Source of the DNA: Chelydra serpentina
Taxonomy: Eukaryota; Chordata; Testudines; Chelydridae
DNA length: 64,000 bases
Direction of reading: 5' to 3'
Assembly (NCBI GenBank): GCA_037349315.1
Contig: JBAIAC010000033.1
Span: 16,572,001-16,636,000 of the forward strand
A program made the position numbers and the translations under genes. Shown piece by piece: positions 1 through 11,577 of the stretch (the stretch's first letter is position 1; every line of letters begins with the position of its first letter). The notes under the pieces were generated by a model. That model made no database searches and had not been told where the DNA came from. It saw nothing but the letters and a program-made list of their open reading frames with translations.

Positions 1-785
1 TTGCTCTATAATGCTTACTAAAAGCCAATTAACAACAAGGCTATAAGTTCCTCTTTTGAAAGGAGGAGTATAGAATTGTTCCTCCCTCTCCCCCCCAAAA
101 TGACCTCTCCAAGAAGACAAGAGTCTTGGATAGCTTGCTTTTGTCACAATTCCTTTGTGTAAACCCAGCCCCATCACAAGCATTCATGAAAGAATATTCC
201 AATTACAATGTGCATTTAAAAAATCTTCTGTATTATAATCATCCAAAAAACAGCGTGTGGGGGAAATGACCATTGAAGAAAAATTTGACTAATCTTCTTT
301 TCAGTGCCCCATCCCAAAGACTGACTAACTAAAAGGTCAGAAAACAAACAAGGAAAAACTTAGTTAAGCTTAACTCAGACCTATTTGACCATGCACTATG
401 GCCAAAGGGCCTGATTGTTTCCATAGGCACTAAGCACCTGCAACTCTCATTAACTTCACCCATTTTGAAAATTTCATTTGACCATCCCCCGTTGTGGTCA
501 AAAGAGGACACTCATCCCAGAGAATTTCCAAATCACAAAGAAATCTGTTCGTTCTTACATGTCTTTCATGGGTCTTTTTGCTAGTGATTCATTAAGGATA
601 TGCTAATTACAGTCCACTTTTTCCTTATTTTCCATTAAGATTATAACAGATTTGTGAATATTTTTCATGGGAATGAGACTGAATAAACAGTAAAATTGAT
701 ACCCTGTTTCCATAAGTAAAAAGTTAATCTGGGAAAGGAGAACATTCTTATCAAATCATAAGTATATGTAGCGCGTGCGCTCTCG

Positions 786-817
<32 letters not shown>

Positions 818-3019
818 ATGTCTATATATATCTATAGATCTATATATATAGATAGATATGGAAGTAAACTGCTTTTTATAGATGTCTGTCCTAATGTGAC
901 AATCCTTCCTTATTTTTGTATGTATGACTGAAAGCAAATGAAAATTAGGCCTACTGATAGGATTTAAGATTTGATCTGAAACAAGAGTCTAACAATTGAA
1001 AGTAACTCAGTGTGCATTGTCTGTGATGCTACACTGTAATTCACCGGGTGAGTTGTCTTGACATTTAGGGAGGTAAAAATGGCTTAAATTTAACGTTCCA
1101 TTCAGTCAGCTATATTCACTATTTTGTACCACTGATTAGACTCCAAATGCTTGTTGTCCATGCAGTGGCTTGCAGTTCTTAAAGTTGTAACAAATGCCAT
1201 TATAGATGATCCGTGATAAATATATATTTGAAGTACTGTTTTACTAACTAGGGATGACTGATTGTGAGCCTTAACCTCTTCTGATAAACCTCAGCAGCAG
1301 GCACAGCTAGTTTGATTATATACATTAATGATGAAGCCGAATAATTGCTTCACAGTAGATCAAACTTGACTGCTAATCTACACCTACCTTCATCTTACTC
1401 TAGCAAAATAACTAAGCTATCCAAACGTGTGTACATAATGTATAATATGAGTTTTACCATTTGATAAATGACCTTTTTCAGAGATCTATCTGCACTGTAG
1501 TCTGGTAGTCCCTTTCCTATCTTGCCTTTAAGCATAGGCAGTGATTAGCTAGTAGTATTCATGTAGATTTATTATACAGTAGCAAGTAGCACCAACATTT
1601 TATTCAAAATAGTTGCAAGTGGATTAATTAACAGCTTCAAAGATATGTCCCCAAACCTATAGCACTGAAGGCTTCCCTCATTGTTCATGGTACTGTAGGA
1701 CAGTATTTGTGCAAAGGCCCCAGGAGTGCTGTTTTGTTGGACATATTCTTTACACCCACTCAAGAAGTTACGGTAATGAAATGTCAATTGCTTCTTACAA
1801 ACATACACATTGTATAGTATACATAATAAATTGATCTACTTAGTTTTTATTGTGATGTGCAAATTTGTCTTGTCTTTACCATGGTCTCCTAAACCATATT
1901 GCATATCTTTATGAAGAATTTCTAGAACCCAAATCTTACTTTTCTGTATCACTAAAAGTATGACTGGGCCTCAGTTTCTAGTATGTTGGACTACGGAACT
2001 CCCTTAATGTAACCATGTTTATATATCTGCGCTTATTTGTCTAACATGGGCAATTAAAACTTACTGCTTGAAAATTTTAACTCCTTAACAAATGCTTGTT
2101 TCAATGCCTTGCATTTTCGAGCAAAGGTGATTTCTGTGGAAATTAACTTTGCATCTAGAAGCACTGCAATAGATAATAACCTTACCTCAAAACTTGGCCC
2201 TTAGCGCCCACATTTTGATGTTCAAAGTTTTACTAGTAACTTTAAATAGGAAAAGACCAATCCGGTAAGCTGAAACCACGTTTTAATGTGTCTTCCTTGT
2301 GGAAGGCTTTCAGAATATTTGCAAAAGGCAGACTGATGTCCATGAACGAGAAATCAACTGACTTCATTTAAAGGTAGTATTTTTTGATTTAGAAGCAGAC
2401 AACTGTTTCCTTAAACCAATCTATTTTACTATATGCCTGATAGTGTTGTAGCAGATTGCTCTTGATGGCTTGTTGATAGCCCTTTTCCAAAGCCATAAAA
2501 TCAATCTTCAATTTTCACTTACTCCATAAACCAAGAATATTTACATATTTAGTAACTCAAATGGTTTGCCTTGATAACTAAGGCAAACGTTGACCTTTCA
2601 TGGTTGTATTTGTGGACTACTGGACATCTCATGCCAATCACATTCTCACATAAATGCAGACTTTGGTATGAAACTTCTGACGTGTCAGTGAACTGGTCAA
2701 AGAGAATGACAAAATGCAGGGTGCACGTCTTTCTTACAGCAAAAATTTAAAATTCTTCCCACAGTACTGCAATTTCACCCCCCTGCTGAAACAGATGCGA
2801 CTTCAATCCAGTTGAAAGTCAGTGCAATCCTCGGGCCCTTTGAGTAGTTAGCCAGCGAGAACAGACAGCTGAGACTTCTGCTGTCAGAGTAAAGATTTAT
2901 CTGAAATTCTAAATAATGGCATATCCTGTGAGTGTAAACATTTTAGCCTAATTCCTAAAAAAACATTGCTTTGGACAAAGTTTACAGTTCTGTGTACTGA
3001 TCTTCCCTTTTTTATGTTC
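1..3019. other. repeat-poor upstream intergenic block
   Basis: AT-rich sequence without recognisable interspersed repeats apart from a microsatellite at 775-860. No exon could be supported. In known amniote gene order ARPP19 lies upstream of MYO5A in the same orientation, so part of this could be a long ARPP19 3' UTR, but nothing here proves it. The short open frames look random. Confidence 0.4.
775..860. repeat. compound (CT)n/(TA)n microsatellite
   Basis: A GCGCTCGCTC start is followed by about 15 CT repeats and then TATA/GATA-type repeats to about 860. Confidence 0.9.
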
Positions 3020-3027
3020 ATTTAGAT

Positions 3028-3234
3028 CAGGGGTTCTCAAACTGGGGGTTGTGAGGTTATTACATGGGGGGGGGGGGGGGTCGCGAGCTGTTTGCCTCTA
3101 CCCCACACCCTGCTTTGCATCCAGCATTTATAATGGTGTTAAATATATTAAGTGTTTTTAATTTATAAGGGGGGTTGCATTCAGAGGCTTGCTATTTGAA
3201 AGGGGTCACCAGCAGAAAAGTTTGAGAATCAGTA
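3028..3234. mobile_element. hAT (Charlie-like) MITE, 207 bp
   Basis: Begins CAGGGGTTCTCAAAC and ends GTTTGAGAATCAGTA, an inverted terminal repeat of hAT/Charlie type. It is flanked by 8-bp repeats ATTTAGAT (3020-3027) and ATTTATAT (3235-3242), 7 of 8 identical. It contains an internal poly-G run (3067-3080). No coding capacity. Confidence 0.85.
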
Positions 3235-3242
3235 ATTTATAT

Positions 3243-4980
3243 CCTATAGACCAAAATATCTGTGCTAACGACCCCATCTGCAGCTTTGCTGAAAAGATCA
3301 TATTAAGGAATGCTGGTACTAGTATTGGCAAACTAATCAATACCTAGAGGTATTGATTACCCAGTAAGTTGATGGGCATTGCAGTTTTGGAGGTGGTGGG
3401 ACCAAATATGAATGGAGGCCTTGCATCCAAGAGCATGAGTGATGTGAAAACCAAGTTGTGTGTACAAAAGCCTATACAATACAATCCATAAAAAGGTGAA
3501 CTCGTGCTCCAATTTTACTTAATGTTGAAGTAGAGCTCCACCATGCAGTTTTCTAACTGAGGCTTTCATTTGGCAACGGATGTCTGTTGGCCACAGCATG
3601 AGCCTTCTCCCTGAATGTTGAAAGGTGCATGACTCTTTCTACGCAAAGCTAAACTAAACACTAAATATATGTTCAGTTACTTATTCCAGGAACAACTTTT
3701 GTCTTGATCTACATCCTTGTGTAAAGTTTCATATTCACAGTATACACTGAGATTTGTTGTTTCATTTTGAAAAAAACAAATCTCTACCAAACTTAAATGT
3801 GTATGTTCCTTTATTTGAATCTGGCTTACAATGGAATATGGAGCTTTTTTTGTTGCTGTCGTTGCTTTGGGCTCTGTCCCAACCTAACTAAAAGCAGATA
3901 TTTTCGGGAGTTATTTTGAATACTACTTTACCCAGTAGCAAAATAGTGTGGCATGGAAACTTGCATTGCCATTTTCTAGAAGCTAGATGAAGGACTTGAG
4001 TCTTCTGAATGTTTTTATTTGCCAAGTTATGAAATAGCAATGTATTAAAAAAACCTACAAATAAAAACAAGCTTCAGTGGCTAGTTTTAAAATCTTTATA
4101 TAGCCTAAAGGTAACGTGTTTCTTTTAAAACTTTGCTCCTGTAGACATTTGCAGCTGTAGACATTACTGTGCCTTTCTACTGCATGCTCCGAAGATGTCC
4201 ACCACCCTTCCTCTGTTTGTGAAATAACCACCAGTGGTGAATCCTGGTGATGTGGAGTTAGTTTGATAATATGGAGGCAGAAGTCCAACCTGTCTAGAAT
4301 ACAGGCTCTTCTTTATTGTGAAAGAGAATTCCCCATTATAGTTTTTAACTGGATTTGAGAGAAACGAAAATTAAGAAAATAGTGTCCAACACTTCAGAAT
4401 GCAGCAGCTTCGAGTTTCTAAGCATTCTTGAAAATCTAACTGTTATTTAGGTGCCTAAATGGGCCTGTGAACTTTTCTGAAGATTTGGTCAGAACTCTAG
4501 GATAGTATTTCTATAAGCTCAAAGAGGTGCTGTCGGCTACTAGCACTTTTGCTTAATTAGAAACCAAGTACCTAAAATCAAAAGATGTGATAAATTCCTA
4601 TTAGAACATACATAGCAGAGTCAAGAGAAGCTTTCAAAAGGCTGGAATATTCCACCATGCAGCTTAAACATCTATTTTCTGAAAGCTCACAGAAACCCCA
4701 AACTTAGTACAGACTGCTCAACACATCCTATGGCTACCTCTGTCTGAAGAGTGTGAGATGTATAAAAGCATGTCTCTTACTGCCTCTCTCCTATGGTAAA
4801 ACCCCCTCCCTCCTCTAGTTAGTAGTCAGGCTTTTAACTATGACTGGCATGTGGGTATTGGGTGAGAAGGAAGCTGTCCTTGCTTTTTCCCACAACTAGA
4901 GACCTTAGCTCAGATTCTTGGAATGCATGATGAGTTTAATATTTGGGGGAGAAACGGGAGGGATGTAGCCTCTGCTTTTT
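3243..4980. other. intergenic sequence, nothing recognised
   Basis: AT-rich intergenic DNA with no supported exon or mobile element. Short antisense open frames around 3888-4288 have no recognisable motif. Confidence 0.4.
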
Positions 4981-4984
4981 GTTT

Positions 4985-5260
4985 CTTTTGCAGAGTTGAC
5001 TCACACACCCCTGACCAACATAAAGTTTCACTGACAAAAGTGCTGGTGTGGACATAGCCTTCGTTACATTATGGGCCTGGACTGACACACAGTCAACTCT
5101 GCAGGAAAAAAAAAGATGCTCTCCTGCTTATATAGCTACTGCTGCTTGTTGGGGGTGGTTTAATTATGTCAATGGGAGGGCTCTCCTGTCAGCATAGAGC
5201 AGCTGCACCGGTACAACTGTGCCACTGTAAGGTCTGTAGTGTAGACATTAACTTAGAACA
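4985..5260. repeat. degraded TIR-type MITE (GTGTAGACATAG family)
   Basis: Contains the motif series of a reptile MITE family: CCTGACCAACATAAAG, AGTGCTGGTGTGGACATAGC, a GGGGGTGG core, CACCGGTACAACTGTGCC and a right end GTAGTGTAGACATTAA. Identification of the family is from memory and the left boundary is unclear. Confidence 0.55.
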
Positions 5261-6879
5261 GCTTCTCTAAGGCTAACTGCCAGTGACTCCAAGGGCCCAG
5301 TCCATCAGCAGGTGTAGACAAGTTATTCCGTGCCACCTATGACAGCAGCATATATTGATTCAGTGCCACAGGATGACTCTCCCTATCCTGCGGTGGTCCT
5401 GTGGCCAGCTAAAAAATCCAAAAATTATAGTGTGGCACAAAGACAGCTACCCTGCACAGCAGGATCAGGGCTAAAGGCTCAAATTGAATTATATGGGGCT
5501 GAAGTTGGAGCAGAATTTCTCTTCAACAGTTGAACCAGTTCACAAAATGGGTATACACGACCTTTAAATGACTGGGTAATGCTTTTTTAAATCTTGGGGG
5601 GGGGGAAATCTACTTCTACTGTATTTTCCTATTCTAAATGTCTGGAAAGATAACTTTCTCAACATTTCCTCTGCTTTGATTTGAAATCCAGTATAAAATA
5701 GTGCATATGAGAACCATGTCATAGTTATGTTAATTCTGACTAACCAAGTGACTGACTGCATCTAGGTATGTTACAGGCAGGCTGTTCCTAAAAACTGTCA
5801 CTGCCTCTAAATCCTGATCTTTAACAGTCTTGAAATCCCAGTTCAGATGGAATTGTGTCCAACCACTAGCATTTGTTGGGTACAGACAAATATTTTTTTT
5901 ATTTGAAATTGTGATTACAGTTGAACCCTGGGCTCCAACTGTGAAGGGCTGGTACAATAATCCCGTTCAATCAAGCTCCTGAAAGTAGGATTTTGGATTG
6001 CATTTAACGTACGCATCATCCCAAAGAAACAAGATACATATATCTGAGCAAGTGCACAGACAGCAAATTCGGATCCCTTTTAAAAAATAAAGATCAGTAA
6101 GTTCATGTACGTAGATGGAGCTAAAGATGAAAGTGTCAGAAAGAGGAGACAAGTGTGTGGGCAATGATGACAGAGAATAGGAATAACCAGAGAGCATGAC
6201 GTGGTCAGGAAGACACAGGTGCCAAGGGAGTGAGAAATTCAGTGAAGAATATAGGATAAATAGGCAAGAAGAGGCCCATAGGAAATGCTGGGAGGGAAAG
6301 GACAATGATCACAGTTTAAAATTAGACTGAAAAACACTAACGTGTAAGGTTTATTGCTTATGAATGGTGTTTGACAGTCCTAAAGTACATTTGTTGTTTA
6401 TCCACAGAACAGATATGAGGAGCAGCTGTGTAAACTTCTCAGCCAAAAAGCCTGAACCTTGAACTGGAAGATTAATTGGCAGGAATAAGAAGGTAGTTCA
6501 TGCCCCTTCAATCCATCGCTTCTTCATGGGATGCCAGTTCTGATAATGGCAACCTGTCTCCTAGGAACTGGATGATGATAATTTGGTTAATAATCATGGA
6601 CAAATTGACAGAGTTGAATATATTCCTTGGACTACTACTCTTCACTAAACAGCTACAACTTCCTGCTGAACCAGCATCATAAAATATGCTATTTCCGTCC
6701 CCCTCCCCCATGCCTCAGCTCCTTTCTGCCCCCTTCCAATATCCGTAGGTGGTACTTTTAGCATATCATGATCAAAGATTCAGGGCCACTATTTAAGATG
6801 TTTTAAATAGGGCTCCATACTTCCTCCATCTTTTTCCTTATTTCCCTTTGATGTCTTCCTTCTTCTCCCTCACTTAGCA
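5261..6879. other. intergenic sequence, nothing recognised
   Basis: No supported gene or named repeat. The longest open frame (minus strand, 5967-6305) has no recognisable domain and is probably chance. Confidence 0.4.
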
Positions 6880-7090
6880 GAGGTAAGGAAGTAAGCTAGT
6901 GGTTAGAGTACTAACAGAGAGTCAGGAGACTTTGGTTCTACTCTTGACTACCACTGTCTCTGTGTGATTATGAGCACATTGACATAGTGTAACCATTTTG
7001 TGCCTCACTGTAAAACACGGCTAATAATGCTTACCCATCACATTTGTATGATACTTTGAGATTCTCAGCTGAAAATTGCTCTTTTTAGCC
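6880..7090 (+). repeat. MIR-type SINE
   Basis: Shows the MIR/CORE-SINE pattern: TAGTGGTTAGAGTACTAAC, then GTCAGGAGACTTTGGTTCTA, then TGTGCCTCACTGTAAAA followed by the ATACTTTGAGATTCTCAG tail. It is diverged, as expected for an ancient SINE. Confidence 0.75.
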
Positions 7091-8949
7091 ACAATTATCC
7101 ACCCCATCCAAAGGTCCCATTTAAAAGATTAAAGTGTTTGAAGTTTGCAGAGTGTTAAGGTGGTGGTTAAAGCACAGAGGGTTTGTTTTAATAACAGGCC
7201 ATTTTGAACAATGTAGTGCATTCCAAAGGAAAAGGAAGAAAAATGTTCTTGGGGGGGTGTATAGTTTCAGTTCTATTCCCAACAAACTTTTGCCATAACC
7301 AACACCGGAAGAGACTCCAAATAACTATTTATTAAGCAATAAGTATGTGTACTGCACTGCAACTCCCTTCCCAAGACCCAACCTGAATGTGGACTCTAGT
7401 GCCAAAGCAACAGTAGCTGTGCACAGGCTTCACTACTGCTGGGATGATTCTCTTGACTTCCACAGTTGAAGCCATAGGTGCAAGTACATATTATGATGAC
7501 CACCTGTGGCCATTTTATGCCTTCTCTTCCTGTTACAATCTAACAGATGCTCAGTTTTTCAAAGACGTGAACATCCCTATCTGGATCTGCCTGTGTGGTG
7601 GGATTTGTTTGGCTAGGTTTGGTAAATGCAGGTTCTTAAGAATTTGGGCCTATAACAGAGATTGCCAAAATCGAGGGGCATGGCGTTCTCTATCCCTTTG
7701 TCTGTCCCCATTCACTACACGATTGGCGTAAGGAAGAAAAACTACAGAGCAGTTCCCAGAAGTGAGGGAACAAGGTACAATGTCCTAGTCTGCCTTCAAG
7801 GGGCTGGAAATAACTGAAAAGGGAACTATGGCCCAATTTCAGTGAAACACTAGCTTTCTGCCAGAGTGAGAGCATTACGAAAAAAAGTGAATTTAGTTTT
7901 TTGTCTCAAAACTGGATCTCCCAAGATGCACCCTGTTCCTCCTGTCCATTTCAAAGTATGATGGAAAACTAGAAGGATGTTTCATTTTGTAACAAAACTT
8001 CTTGTCACTGCTGTTTTCACTAGCCAGGAACTATCTTCCATAGCAGGTGTTCTGACATGGTCTTTGCTTTCTTGCCCTTTCACCCTGAGCAGGCCTAGAT
8101 ATGTGTGAAATACACCACCTTGTCCCCCCAAATGGGACTAGCCTCAGATAACCCTCTTCTTTCCATCAGCTGGCTAGAAAATTCCCCTACCCCCCAACCT
8201 CCACTCAATTGCTCAAGCTCCAACATGTGCAGACAGATACAGGTGATCCTCTACTTTCATGACAACATTCCCTTAACTGGCCGTGTTCTTTCCTAGACAC
8301 TCACTTTCCCCCAAGATGGCTGCCCCACCAGGGCAAGATAACCCCTTTTGTTCCCTTAATAGGACTGCATCCCTCCAGAGCCAGACCTTCACTCCTCCCC
8401 CTGCCCCCCAACAGCCCTGCCAAACACACATCCTTAACTTTCTGACAGGCTGGAATCTTCACTCCCCCATTTCCCTTAAAAGGCTCAGAACCATGCCGCT
8501 TCTGTCTCCTCAGCACTGCTGGCCAGGGACAGGACTTGGACACCCTCTGCTCAGGGATTGGTGCTGTGGGCTAAATTCTCCCCTTTAGCCACCACCACCT
8601 GAGGGCTGGCTGCCCCATGCAGGGCTCTCCCTACCAGAGAGAGAGGTAGTAGTGGTGTAGACCTAGCCTCTCCTTCCATTCATGGTCTCCCTCTTTCTAA
8701 CCTGGTGGTTAGGCAGTCCAAGGGGCTGGTTCTTCTCCCACCACCCTTGCTGATGGATGGGAAGGGGAATAGAGAAAGGGAGCACACTCATCTAAGAGAG
8801 GGTTCATGTTTTAAGACACAGTGGGCAGGGGCAATTGCCCCCCCCCCCATGTGGGGGTGGGGAGAGACTCCAACCTGGATAAAATTAACTAGAAAAATTA
8901 AAGACCAATCCTTGTTGTTTCCACTGCTCCTCCTTTAGCCTGAAGGTCT
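7091..8949. other. intergenic flank of the promoter, C-rich in its second half
   Basis: No gene is supported. From about 8090 to 8900 the + strand is pyrimidine- and C-rich with scattered CAAGATGGCTGCC-like words, a possible distal part of the promoter region or a decayed repeat. The open frames here have no domain signature. Confidence 0.35.
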
Positions 8950-8964
8950 GGCTGCTTTCTTCTA

Positions 8965-9170
8965 CCGCAGCTGGGTGCTCCTTGGGCCTGGTCCCCCTCC
9001 CCTCTGCCGCAGCTGGCCGCCCCCTGGGCCTGGTCCCCGTCCCCTCTGCCGCAGCTGGCCGCCCCCTGGGCCTGGTCCCCCTCCCCTCTGCCGCAGCTGG
9101 CCGCTCCCTGGGCTCGCACCCCTTTGCCCCACAACGCAGCTGGCTGCTCTAGACTCAACCTATGCCCCCT
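8965..9170. repeat. 42-bp GC-rich minisatellite at the promoter edge
   Basis: About four to five head-to-tail copies of a 42-bp unit (CTGGCCGCCCCCTGGGCCTG is its first part, ending CCTCTGCCGCAG). The middle copies are nearly identical and the last ones decay into related sequence to about 9200. The array begins some 350-580 bp upstream of the MYO5A start codon. Because the unit is a multiple of 3, it produces repeat-like open frames on both strands. Confidence 0.85.
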
Positions 9171-9318
9171 CCCCAGGACAGCAGCTGGCTGCTCCCTGGC
9201 TTGGCCCCGTGGAGCCCGCAGCCGGCGCGAGGCAGGGCGTAGCGAGCAGCAGCCGCGGCTGCAGTGGCCCGCCTGACAGCGGCTGAGCCGGGTCTGCCCG
9301 CTGCCGTCCCATCCCTCA

Positions 9319-9334
9319 TACCCACAATGCACAG
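9319..9334 (+). promoter_or_regulatory. ZNF143/Staf-like site
   Basis: TACCCACAATGCACAG fits the known YWCCCAYAATGCAYYG consensus of ZNF143 at all but one position. It lies about 215 bp before the MYO5A start codon in the CpG island, a usual place for this factor at TATA-less promoters. Confidence 0.6.
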
Positions 9335-9378
9335 AGCGGAGCAGCCCGAGCCCCGTCCCCGCATGACAGGTAACTAAC

Positions 9379-9387
9379 AACATGGCG
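9379..9387 (+). promoter_or_regulatory. YY1-like site overlapping an upstream ATG
   Basis: AACATGGCG matches the YY1 core AANATGGCG. Its ATG (9382) opens a nine-codon upstream ORF that stops with TGA at 9409-9411. If transcription starts upstream of this point, the uORF could damp translation of MYO5A. Confidence 0.5.
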
Positions 9388-9464
9388 AGCCGCGCCGAGC
9401 CGGCGCTCTGAGCATCCCCCCGCTGCCTCACAGCCGCCGCGCCGCACACCGGGCCCGCGGGCCG

Positions 9465-9500
9465 CCGGGCGGGGGCGGGGCCGGGCGGGGAGCGGCTGCG
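9465..9500 (+). promoter_or_regulatory. tandem GC boxes (Sp1-like)
   Basis: Several overlapping GGGCGG/GGGGCGGGG motifs lie 45-80 bp upstream of the MYO5A ATG, typical Sp1/KLF sites of a CpG-island core promoter. Confidence 0.65.
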
Positions 9501-9543
9501 CCTGGCCGCCGAGCCGCGCACGGGAGCCGAGGGCGGCAGCGCG

Positions 9544-9570
9544 ATGGCAGCCTCCGAGCTCTACACAAAG
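9544..9570 (+). CDS. MYO5A: MYO5A coding exon 1 (residues 1-9)
   Basis: This is the first coding exon of unconventional myosin-Va, an actin-based processive motor that carries melanosomes, ER and vesicles. It encodes MAASELYTK, which I recognise as the myosin-Va amino terminus (MYO5B and MYO5C begin differently). The ATG has a purine at -3 and G at +4, a strong Kozak context. The exon ends exactly at AAG followed by a GTAAGG donor, in phase 0, which matches the phase of exon 2 at 59227. It lies inside a CpG island, as expected for a widely expressed gene. The next exon is 49.7 kb away, so the exon is supported by its join to exon 2 rather than by its length. The 5' UTR start cannot be fixed from sequence. 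Confidence 0.93.
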
Positions 9571-9900
9571 GTAAGGACCGGGCTCCCCGCCCCTGGCGAG
9601 CGCGCCGCGGGGAGGGGATGGGATGGAGAGAGAGCCCCCGCCAGCGGGCCCCCGCCTCCCCGGGGAATGAATGAAAAGGGTGGCGGCCGGCACCGGGAAG
9701 GGAAGGGAAGGGAGGGGGGGCTCCGAGGGTGGGGGGCGAGCGGACGGCTCGCGCTGTTCGCGGCTGTCCCCTTTCCTGGCTCTCCCCATCTCAGTGACTC
9801 GCCGGGGGCCGTGATTGTCCTTCATGCAGCCCCTTGGCCAGCCCACCAGCGGCTCTGCAGCGCGGGGCGGCCAGGAAGTGACGGAGCTAGGCGGTGAACG

Positions 9901-10246
9901 TCGGTAAGGAGCCTTTCCAGCAGCATCTTTCCCCCTCGGTCCGCTCTGCCCCTTTTCTGACCTGAAAGTGACAGGGCTGAGGAAGGGATCGCATCGGTGT
10001 GTCTAGAGCATCGTGGACATCTCCTTATCGTGCACACTGCCACCTCTTCTTAACCTTGGTCCCTTCCCAATACGGATACATGTCTGTTTAGGGCTAATAT
10101 TCATAATCTCCATTGCATGTTTGCTTGAACAATTACCTTTTAATATATTTTCACTGGCTCCGCATGTCACACTGACTTGATTATGATCAGATGGCTTTTG
10201 TTTTACCCCACATGCTAGCTAAAGAATTGCAGTTTAGGAGATACAT
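9901..10246. other. start of intron 1, nothing recognised
   Basis: The GC content falls quickly after about 9950, marking the end of the CpG island. No repeat or exon is seen before the candidate exon at 10277. Confidence 0.4.
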
Positions 10247-10276
10247 GGATTTTCATCCTCTGTTTCTGTTCTGTAG

Positions 10277-10366
10277 GGATATGGAGGTAGTGGACAGTTA
10301 GGTTATGCTGATGCAGTGAAGAGACAGAGATATAAACCTCCTGGATTTCACAGGAAGAGGCATTAG
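10277..10366 (+). CDS. candidate alternative terminal exon of MYO5A
   Basis: This is a 29-codon open segment plus TAG stop, 706 bp after the exon 1 donor. It is immediately preceded by a very good 3' splice site (a pyrimidine-rich run from about 10247 ending CTGTAG). Joined in phase 0 to exon 1 it would give a 38-residue product rich in Gly at the start and ending RQRYKPPGFHRKRH. The other two frames stop within 25 bases. I do not recognise the peptide and it has no motor homology. No AATAAA is visible shortly downstream, only ATTAAA at 10797, inside the TSD of a MITE. It could be an unproductive alternative last exon, an exon of another transcript, or chance. The splice site and the open frame are seen; expression is inferred. 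Confidence 0.35.
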   Translation, partial: GYGGSGQLGYADAVKRQRYKPPGFHRKRH

Positions 10367-10676
10367 TCACCTTGACGCTTCATTGTCATTAAGTCAGGCT
10401 CTGAGATTCATACTGCTGATTTTTTAATGTAAATTCTGCTTATAGCCTTCCCATATCAGACATAGCACAAACCACATTAGAACAACCATTTCAGCATAGT
10501 TGAACAATCAGTACTCTAGGTATGTGGCCGTGGTTATTTTTAAAATGATTTCAAAAAATTTTATTTTAGATTGGTTTGTGGTGTTCAGCTATCATCATAG
10601 TTTCTAAAAATATTGTCCAATTCCTTAAAACCTTCTGCTGAAACATACAAGGTAGAAAGACCTCTAGTATCAAAAC

Positions 10677-10795
10677 CAGGGGTGCTGAAACACTTTTTAT
10701 AGTGGGAGTGCTGCTTATGGAAACCATGTATTGGTGTTTGTTATTACTACTTCAAACCAGGGGGTGTGGCAGGACCCCTAGTTCCAGCACCTCTG
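10677..10795. mobile_element. hAT MITE, 119 bp
   Basis: Inverted ends CAGGGGTGCTGAAACA and GTTCCAGCACCTCTG. Flanking 8-bp repeats are ATCAAAAC (10669-10676) and ATTAAAAC (10796-10803), 7 of 8 identical. Confidence 0.85.
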
Positions 10796-11149
10796 ATTAA
10801 AACCAACTTTTTGGTTATAATTTAGATTTTATTGACTCTTGGATTTGATTCAGAATCTCTACTGCCAGCAGTGAGGCAGTAGACTGCTTTTTTTAATAGG
10901 GTACACTAGTCAAGCAGACATAGTCTCCTAATGTTTTTAGGTCTTGTAATTTGGTATCTCATCAGTTCATGCATTGGAAAGATCAATGTGAAAGCAATAT
11001 GTACAGATTTTGATGACATGAAAGATTGCAAATTAAGGTCTGTTGAAATGGACATGTTATGTATTAGCAATACATTAGAGAGCAAGCGAGAGAGAGCACG
11101 TTAAAAAAAACCTGGTAAAATCTGTGCTCCACATCTTACTTTATTTAAG

Positions 11150-11280
11150 GGTGACCGGGACCATTGTGGTAATCTAATCTGATCTCCTGCGGAACTCAGC
11201 CATAGGATTTCACCTGCATGAAGTCGATAACTTCTAGCTGAGCTAGATCATGTCTTTTTGAAAGATGCACAATCTTTAAT
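11150..11280 (-). mobile_element. CR1 LINE 3' fragment
   Basis: GACCGGGACCATTGTGGTAA, TGATCTCCTGCGGAACTCAG and the following GAGCTAGATCATGTCTTTTT correspond to the antisense of a CR1 3' end as found across turtle and bird genomes. It is short and diverged. Confidence 0.65.
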
Positions 11281-11577
11281 CTGGGGTCACTTTTTTACAT
11301 ATTCGATGCTGATCAATCTGGTTCTTTGTTTAAGGAGGGAGAATGAAATGGAACAGCAAATTTGTTTTTTGGATGGGCTGAAATCTTTCACCTTGTTTGT
11401 GGTATCCACCCACAAACAGAGATATAATGGGTAATGCTTTGAAGATAAATAGTCCGTACAAACCAAACTCTTCACCTTTACAACAGGGCTTGAAAATTTC
11501 AGTAGGCACCTATAAGAGGCTGATACAAAGGACCAAATGCCATATTATCCTGGGGCAACACCCCAGTAGGAGGCTCA

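Larger units (their letters stand above)
8950..9900. promoter_or_regulatory. CpG-island promoter of MYO5A
   Basis: This is a dense GC- and CpG-rich block surrounding exon 1, in contrast to AT-rich flanks. It has no TATA box. Tandem GC boxes (GGGGCGGGG type) lie at about 9465-9500. A ZNF143-like and a YY1-like motif lie 160-225 bp upstream of the start codon. Transcription probably begins at several points between about 9300 and 9530. The antisense open frames across this block are a by-product of its base composition. Confidence 0.85.

Noticed and set aside
665..937. A 90-codon minus-strand frame with RERERE and IYIYRSIDIY runs
   Set aside because: It is the CT/TA microsatellite in translation.
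7444..7731. A 95-codon open frame upstream of the promoter
   Set aside because: No recognisable domain, signal peptide or splice context; base composition is that of the flanks.
8898..9846. Long antisense frames (207 and 176 codons) over the promoter
   Set aside because: They arise from low stop-codon density in the CpG island and from the 42-bp repeat; they overlap the MYO5A start and have no domain.
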